Shown here one piece after another: positions 60,497 to 64,000 of a stretch of 64,000 nucleotides of DNA. The DNA comes from Eisenbergiella tayi (lineage in GTDB: Bacteria > Bacillota > Clostridia > Lachnospirales > Lachnospiraceae). The notes under the pieces were generated by a model. It had not been told where the DNA came from. It was given only the letters and a program-made list of their open reading frames with translations, and did no database searches. The first letter of the stretch is position 1, and each line of letters starts with the position of its first letter. The stretch spans positions 1,781,615 to 1,845,614 of the forward strand of contig NZ_MPDJ01000001.1 of assembly GCF_001881565.1 (NCBI RefSeq), read 5' to 3'. The translations under genes were made by a program, and so were the position numbers.

Positions 60497-61948
60497 TTTC
60501 GTATACCTGTCAAAATCAATCCCATCCTTTTTACGCCGTTTGCTTCGTTTCAGGCTGATTTTCCTGCGCTTTCCAAAGCTGTAATTTCTAATCAGGGACA
60601 CAATGGATATCAGCGCAAACAGCGAAACAACAACGGCGACAACAATAATCAGGACATTTTTTATATTAATATAATAAACCTGCCCCACGGCGGTTTTTGC
60701 GCTGTCCCCTGTCTTTGAAACGGCAGGGGTATCCTGCACAATTTCCACAGAAGCGCTTCCCACATACGAGCCGTTGTAAGTAAAATTAATTATGGCAGCA
60801 GCCTTTTCATTTCCGCCCTCATAATCCAGTTCTGATTCCACATCTTTATAATCAGCGGTGTTTGGAAGTACGATAATATCGGAAGAATTGATAGCCAGCA
60901 GCGGAGCGGAATTACCGAAAACATCGCTGTCCGATTCAAAAAAGCTGTTGTTTCCCACTGTATATTTCGTATCCGTTTCCGAAATATTAACGGCATAGAA
61001 ATTGCTGAACCCGTAATTAAACAGATCTATGGTATCTGTATATTGGGAAGGCGATTCTTCCTTCATAATGACGCAGATAAGCTTCAGCCCGTCTTTCTGG
61101 GCACAGGATACCAGCGTCTGTCTGGCCTCCGAGGTATAGCCGGTCTTGCTGCCGACCAGATATTCATAAGCATAAGGTTTATTGGCAAAAAGCTGGTTTT
61201 TACTGTGTACATTCATTTCCTGGCTCACAGTGGAGGACACGGGAATGGTGTAATTTGCCGTACTTGCCATTTTGCACAGCAGGTCATTGGAAAAGAAGGC
61301 CTGGGCAATTAAAGCCATATCATAAGCCGAGGTATAATGGTTCTCATCAAAAATTCCATTGGAAGTAACAAAGTGGGAATCCCGGCATCCGAGTTCTTTG
61401 GCTTTTTTATTCATTAAGTCCACGAAGGAATCAATGCTTCCGCTGATATGTTCTCCGATAGCGTTTCCTGCTTCATTGGCGGATCCGACCAGAAGCCCGT
61501 AAAGAGACTGCTCCATGGTAATCTGTTCACCCGCCTTGATCCCCATATTGGAATCGGTCAGCCAGTCAATACTGTTAACCGCTTCATTGGAATAGGTGAC
61601 GATATCATCCAGGGGACAGCTTTCCATGGCGATCAGGGCTGTAAGAATTTTGGTTATGCTGGCAGGATAAAGCTTGTCGTGGATATTTTTTTCATAAAGG
61701 ATAGCCCCAGTATTGGCTTCCATCAAAATAGCGGACTGGGCACCGATGAGAGGGCCTGCCGGCCAGTTTTCCCGTGCGTTGGATTCCACAGGCATCTCCT
61801 TGCGCGCCTCCGCTTCTTCCTGGAAGCTGTTTCCGGAAGCGGGTGCGGCAGCTGCAGACAAAGGTATGGAAAAAACAAGTGCCGGGCATAAAAAGAAGAA
61901 GGTCAGAAAAAGTATAAATTTATGTTTTGTTCTGTGGTGCATTGCCAT
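60479..61948 (-). CDS. dacA: D-alanyl-D-alanine carboxypeptidase (PBP5/DacF type)
   Basis: A 489-residue wall enzyme. The signal peptide is at about 8-35. The peptidase S11 domain has S97-I-T-K100 (YPASITKIL), the SAN motif in GLLVGSANEAGNAIG, and SKTGYTSEA. A C-terminal beta domain and a membrane helix (about 430-455, VLIIVVAVVVSLFALISIV) with a basic cytoplasmic tail follow; the membrane anchor is of the ordinary helix kind, not the amphipathic PBP5 type. It trims the terminal D-Ala of peptidoglycan stem peptides. The ribosome site upstream of ATG 61948 is AAGGTGAAAT. Confidence 0.92.
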   Translation of the reverse strand: MAMHHRTKHKFILFLTFFFLCPALVFSIPLSAAAAPASGNSFQEEAEARKEMPVESNARENWPAGPLIGAQSAILMEANTGAILYEKNIHDKLYPASITKILTALIAMESCPLDDIVTYSNEAVNSIDWLTDSNMGIKAGEQITMEQSLYGLLVGSANEAGNAIGEHISGSIDSFVDLMNKKAKELGCRDSHFVTSNGIFDENHYTSAYDMALIAQAFFSNDLLCKMASTANYTIPVSSTVSQEMNVHSKNQLFANKPYAYEYLVGSKTGYTSEARQTLVSCAQKDGLKLICVIMKEESPSQYTDTIDLFNYGFSNFYAVNISETDTKYTVGNNSFFESDSDVFGNSAPLLAINSSDIIVLPNTADYKDVESELDYEGGNEKAAAIINFTYNGSYVGSASVEIVQDTPAVSKTGDSAKTAVGQVYYINIKNVLIIVVAVVVSLFALISIVSLIRNYSFGKRRKISLKRSKRRKKDGIDFDRYTKGPDGF

Positions 61949-61976
61949 TTATTTCACCTTATATTTCTTATTTAAA

Positions 61977-61998
61977 CTCAAAATCGTATGATTTTGAG
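61977..61998. promoter_or_regulatory. Perfect palindrome upstream of the carboxypeptidase gene
   Basis: CTCAAAATC and GATTTTGAG are perfect 9-bp arms around GTAT, 29 bases before the start codon on the minus strand. It could be an operator or a short hairpin leader; no regulator is identified. Confidence 0.45.
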
Positions 61999-62030
61999 AT
62001 ACTCATATGTGTATGATACGTTTTTACCGT

Positions 62031-62110
62031 TATCATCATACACTATCTGATGATAAAATTTAAGGGATTTAAGGAAAAATTCATAAAAAGATCGTGTTCA
62101 CGGAAGCAGT
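62031..62110. repeat. Direct repeat, copy A, flanking the antitoxin-like gene
   Basis: This 80-bp segment starts TATCATCATAC and ends TCGTGTTCACGGAAGCAGT. It matches 63,110-63,179 over nearly its whole length, apart from a 10-bp insertion and a few changes. It includes one arm of the terminator hairpin that is complete in copy B. Confidence 0.82.
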
Positions 62111-62200
62111 TTTTGTTTCTGACATCCATTTCTGATATACCAGAATCATTCCTTCAGAAAAAATTTGTTCCGGTATCGAAAATGGGATGGAGCTGCTATA

Positions 62201-62229
62201 TTGACATTTTTGTTCTTATTGATTATAAT
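62201..62229 (+). promoter_or_regulatory. Consensus promoter of the antitoxin-like gene
   Basis: TTGACA and TATAAT are both perfect and separated by 17 bases, directly upstream of the inverted-repeat operator. Confidence 0.85.
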
Positions 62230-62232
62230 AAA

Positions 62233-62274
62233 TTGCAGTTTCGGCAATAATTAATAAAAATGCCAAAACTGCAA
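62233..62274. promoter_or_regulatory. Inverted-repeat operator at the transcription start
   Basis: TTGCAGTTTCGGCA (62,233-62,246) and TGCCAAAACTGCAA (62,261-62,274) are 14-bp arms with one mismatch, just after the -10 box. AbiEi-type antitoxins repress their own promoter through such inverted repeats. Confidence 0.72.
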
Positions 62275-62298
62275 AGCGATATTAGAGGATGTGGTATT

Positions 62299-63048
62299 AT
62301 GGAAATGAACCAACTGCAAAGTCTGCTACCGAAGCCAGGATGGATTTTTACAAAAAATGAATTTGCTGATTTGATACATGAAGTCAATCCTCAGTACAGT
62401 GAACGTTCTGTCTATTGGCTGCTGCGGAAGCTCCAGCAGGAAAACAAAATACAGAAACTAGGCAAAAACATTTTTGAAACTGTCTGTCAGGAGAAACAGA
62501 AGATGCCTTATACCTATGAACACTCCAGCGAGTGGAATCAAATTGTTTCTGGTATTGAAAAAGAGTATCCTCTTGTAGATTTCCAGGCGTGGGAACTGAT
62601 CCAGCTCAATGAGTTTGTAAACCACCAGATCGCACATAACACAGTATTTATCGAAGTGGAAGATATGTTGGAGGAAGCTGTATTCCATACTTTAAAAAGT
62701 AAGTTTCCCTGTGTGTTGCTTTTCCCATCGGAAGAGACATTTTACCGGTATAGATCTCCAGAACAGACCATTGTTATTTTAAAATTGATTTCAGAGGCGC
62801 CAAAGCCTGTCGGACAGCCCTATAGTGCCCCCCTGGAGAAACTGCTGGTGGATTTGTTCAGCAGGAAACTGACCGGACACCTGATTGAACGTGCGGAATA
62901 TCCCGCTGTTTATGAGGAGGCATTTTCCAAATACCTGATAGACCAAAAGAAAATGTTCCGTTATGCAAGACGTAGAGGAGTGGAAGAGGAAATGAAGGAG
63001 CTTATCCGTACCAGCACCAATATCAAATTGATTACAAAAGAAAGGTAA
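62299..63048 (+). CDS. AbiEi/DUF6577-like antitoxin, orphan
   Basis: A 249-residue protein. A winged-helix-like N-terminus (LLPKPGWIFTKNEFADLIHEV, SERSVYWLLRKLQQENKIQKLG, about 10-65) precedes a second domain ending in KLLVDLFSRKLTGHLIERAEYP, EEAFSKYLIDQKKMFRYARRRG and TNIKL. This resembles the DUF6577/AbiEi antitoxins of type IV toxin-antitoxin pairs. ATG 62299 was chosen because ATG 62260 lies in the operator; GAGG lies about 10 bases upstream. No AbiEii nucleotidyltransferase follows: 61 bases later a repeat begins and then a convergent gene. Confidence 0.7.
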   Translation: MEMNQLQSLLPKPGWIFTKNEFADLIHEVNPQYSERSVYWLLRKLQQENKIQKLGKNIFETVCQEKQKMPYTYEHSSEWNQIVSGIEKEYPLVDFQAWELIQLNEFVNHQIAHNTVFIEVEDMLEEAVFHTLKSKFPCVLLFPSEETFYRYRSPEQTIVILKLISEAPKPVGQPYSAPLEKLLVDLFSRKLTGHLIERAEYPAVYEEAFSKYLIDQKKMFRYARRRGVEEEMKELIRTSTNIKLITKER

Positions 63049-63109
63049 ATATGCTGCAAAAAGAGAATTTCCGACTGGAGAATATAGGGAGGAAAACGAT
63101 TGAGAGTTA

Positions 63110-63179
63110 TATCATCATACGCTGTCTGATGGTAATATTTAAAGGAAAATTCATAAAAAATCGTGTTCACGGAAGCAGT
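63110..63179. repeat. Direct repeat, copy B, flanking the antitoxin-like gene
   Basis: A 70-bp segment matching 62,031-62,110. It ends inside the terminator hairpin of the GH3 gene and is probably the older copy, since its hairpin is complete. Confidence 0.82.
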
Positions 63180-63199
63180 GAAGCTTAGGTGAACACGAT
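63154..63199 (-). terminator. Terminator of the second GH3 gene
   Basis: ATCGTGTTCAC (63,160-63,170) and GTGAACACGAT (63,189-63,199) pair perfectly; on the minus strand the stem is followed by TTTTTT. Confidence 0.85.
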
Positions 63200-63228
63200 C
63201 TTATGTTCGAAGTACCGAAAATAAAAAA

Positions 63229-64000
63229 TTACTCAAAGCGGAAATAACACAGCTTGATATCTCCATGCAGCCGTATCTGCAGTTCGGCTTCTCCTTCAGG
63301 ACATTCCGGGATATCCTGAAGCGAAATTTTCACATCCGTATAAACAGGAATTCTGTATTTTGTCCGTTCTATGGCTTCCTTCCGGGCATTTTCATCCGGT
63401 AAAAAGGGAGGTACTGCCTCGTAGGTTCTTGTATCACCTTCCCATTCACCCGCTCTTTTCCCATCTATCCATAGCTCCAGACTTCCGCCTTTTTCACTCT
63501 TTAAATGGAAGAAGGCATTTTTTGAACCGAATTCGGGCCTGCAGCTGCGGTATATCAGGGTGCCCGTTTTCTCCGTGTTTACGGGAAGAGCGGCGGTGAA
63601 GCCGAAATGCCCTTCTGTCAGAGTGATATTTTCGTAATCATCATAATGATCTGCCGGTATCCTTTTTTTTAAATCACGCAGTCCGGGGTTCCTGCCGGGA
63701 ATCTCCACAAAAGCCTCCAACTGAGGCTGTGCACTGGAAGGGCCGACAAAGATCCGGTAGCATCCTTCCTCTACCATCATTGTTCTGCTGATTACATCAT
63801 AAAAACGGAATTCATCAATCGGTATCATAAATTCTGCTTTCCGGATCTCTCCGGGAAGGATATCCTTCAGGCGGCGGAACCCAAGAAGCTGTTTTAACGG
63901 TTTTTTTACCCGGGAGGCTGGAGCGGTTCCATAAATCTGTGCCACTTCATCGCTGACCCGGTCACCAGTATTGGTTACACAGAAGGATACCCGTAGCTTT
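63229..64000 (-). CDS. Glycoside hydrolase family 3 enzyme, C-terminal part (runs off window)
   Basis: The minus strand is open from the window end to a stop at 63,229, giving about 256 C-terminal residues. The visible fibronectin-III-like domain has VSFCVTNTGDRVSDEVAQIYG and VKKPLKQLLGFRRLKDILPGE, as at the end of GH3 enzymes. A C-terminal beta domain follows (DHYDDYENITLTEGHFGFT, SCRPEFGSK, and the end GDIKLCYFRFE). It aligns with the C-terminus of the GH3 protein at 37,142-40,030, so the two are paralogs. The catalytic domain is outside the window. A terminator follows the stop. Confidence 0.85.
   Translation of the reverse strand, partial: KLRVSFCVTNTGDRVSDEVAQIYGTAPASRVKKPLKQLLGFRRLKDILPGEIRKAEFMIPIDEFRFYDVISRTMMVEEGCYRIFVGPSSAQPQLEAFVEIPGRNPGLRDLKKRIPADHYDDYENITLTEGHFGFTAALPVNTEKTGTLIYRSCRPEFGSKNAFFHLKSEKGGSLELWIDGKRAGEWEGDTRTYEAVPPFLPDENARKEAIERTKYRIPVYTDVKISLQDIPECPEGEAELQIRLHGDIKLCYFRFE

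Noticed and set aside
1..64000. Insertion sequences or an antibiotic-resistance cargo gene
   Set aside because: No DDE transposase and no recognised resistance gene is encoded anywhere in the window.

Overview
The window suggests a gut Firmicute of the Clostridia, most likely Lachnospiraceae-like. The reasons are the strong AGGAGG-type ribosome sites, LplB/YtcP-type sugar transporters run by YesM/AraC two-component pairs, a Rex-type operator before an iron alcohol dehydrogenase, and a Tn1549/CTn-type conjugative element. The species cannot be named from the sequence alone.

Bases 1 to about 30,604 are the right-hand part of an integrative conjugative element (ICE). Almost every gene is on the minus strand. 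In transcription order from its right end it carries parA/parB partition genes, small ICE proteins, a DUF6017 initiator-like protein with 15-bp iteron-like repeats, an antirepressor, PcfB, the VirD4 coupling ATPase, Maff2, a TrbL/VirB6 membrane protein, an MT-A70 adenine methylase, PrgI, the VirB4 ATPase, a CHAP cell-wall hydrolase, DUF4315/DUF4366 proteins, topoisomerase III, a CHC2-ArdC-YodL fusion, and the start of the giant helicase/methylase. A TnpV frame is overprinted inside that last gene. The ICE ends in the anticodon loop of a tRNA-Arg(CCT) gene, whose 3' half and terminator remain. The integrase and ICE relaxase must lie left of base 1.

Nested in the ICE at 15,341-23,176 is a 7.83-kb integrative mobilizable element (IME). 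It splits maff2 between the coupling-protein gene and the trbL gene. It has 17-bp imperfect inverted ends flanked by GC dinucleotides. It carries a large serine recombinase, TnpW, a DnaC-like loader, a RepA-type initiator with 23-bp iteron-like repeats, a cysteine-rich VLP protein, a MobP relaxase, MobC, a probable oriT region and two AT-rich secreted cargo genes. Precise excision through the GC core would restore an in-frame 74-codon maff2.

From 30,640 on is chromosome. Two glycan-use loci follow. Locus 1 has sensor kinase, two permeases, a binding protein, a GH3 glycosidase, a reverse-strand AraC response regulator and a second binding protein. Locus 2 has an AraC response regulator, two permeases, a binding protein, a GH31 glycosidase and a sensor kinase. 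Between them sit a GGDEF protein with a degenerate second domain, an NTF2-LytTR regulator with its own direct-repeat operator, a zinc-ribbon protein and a Rex-controlled alcohol dehydrogenase. After locus 2 come an M3 oligopeptidase, a DEDDh exonuclease, a D-Ala-D-Ala carboxypeptidase and an AbiEi/DUF6577-like antitoxin lacking its toxin and flanked by direct repeats. The last feature is the C-terminal part of a second GH3 enzyme running off the window.
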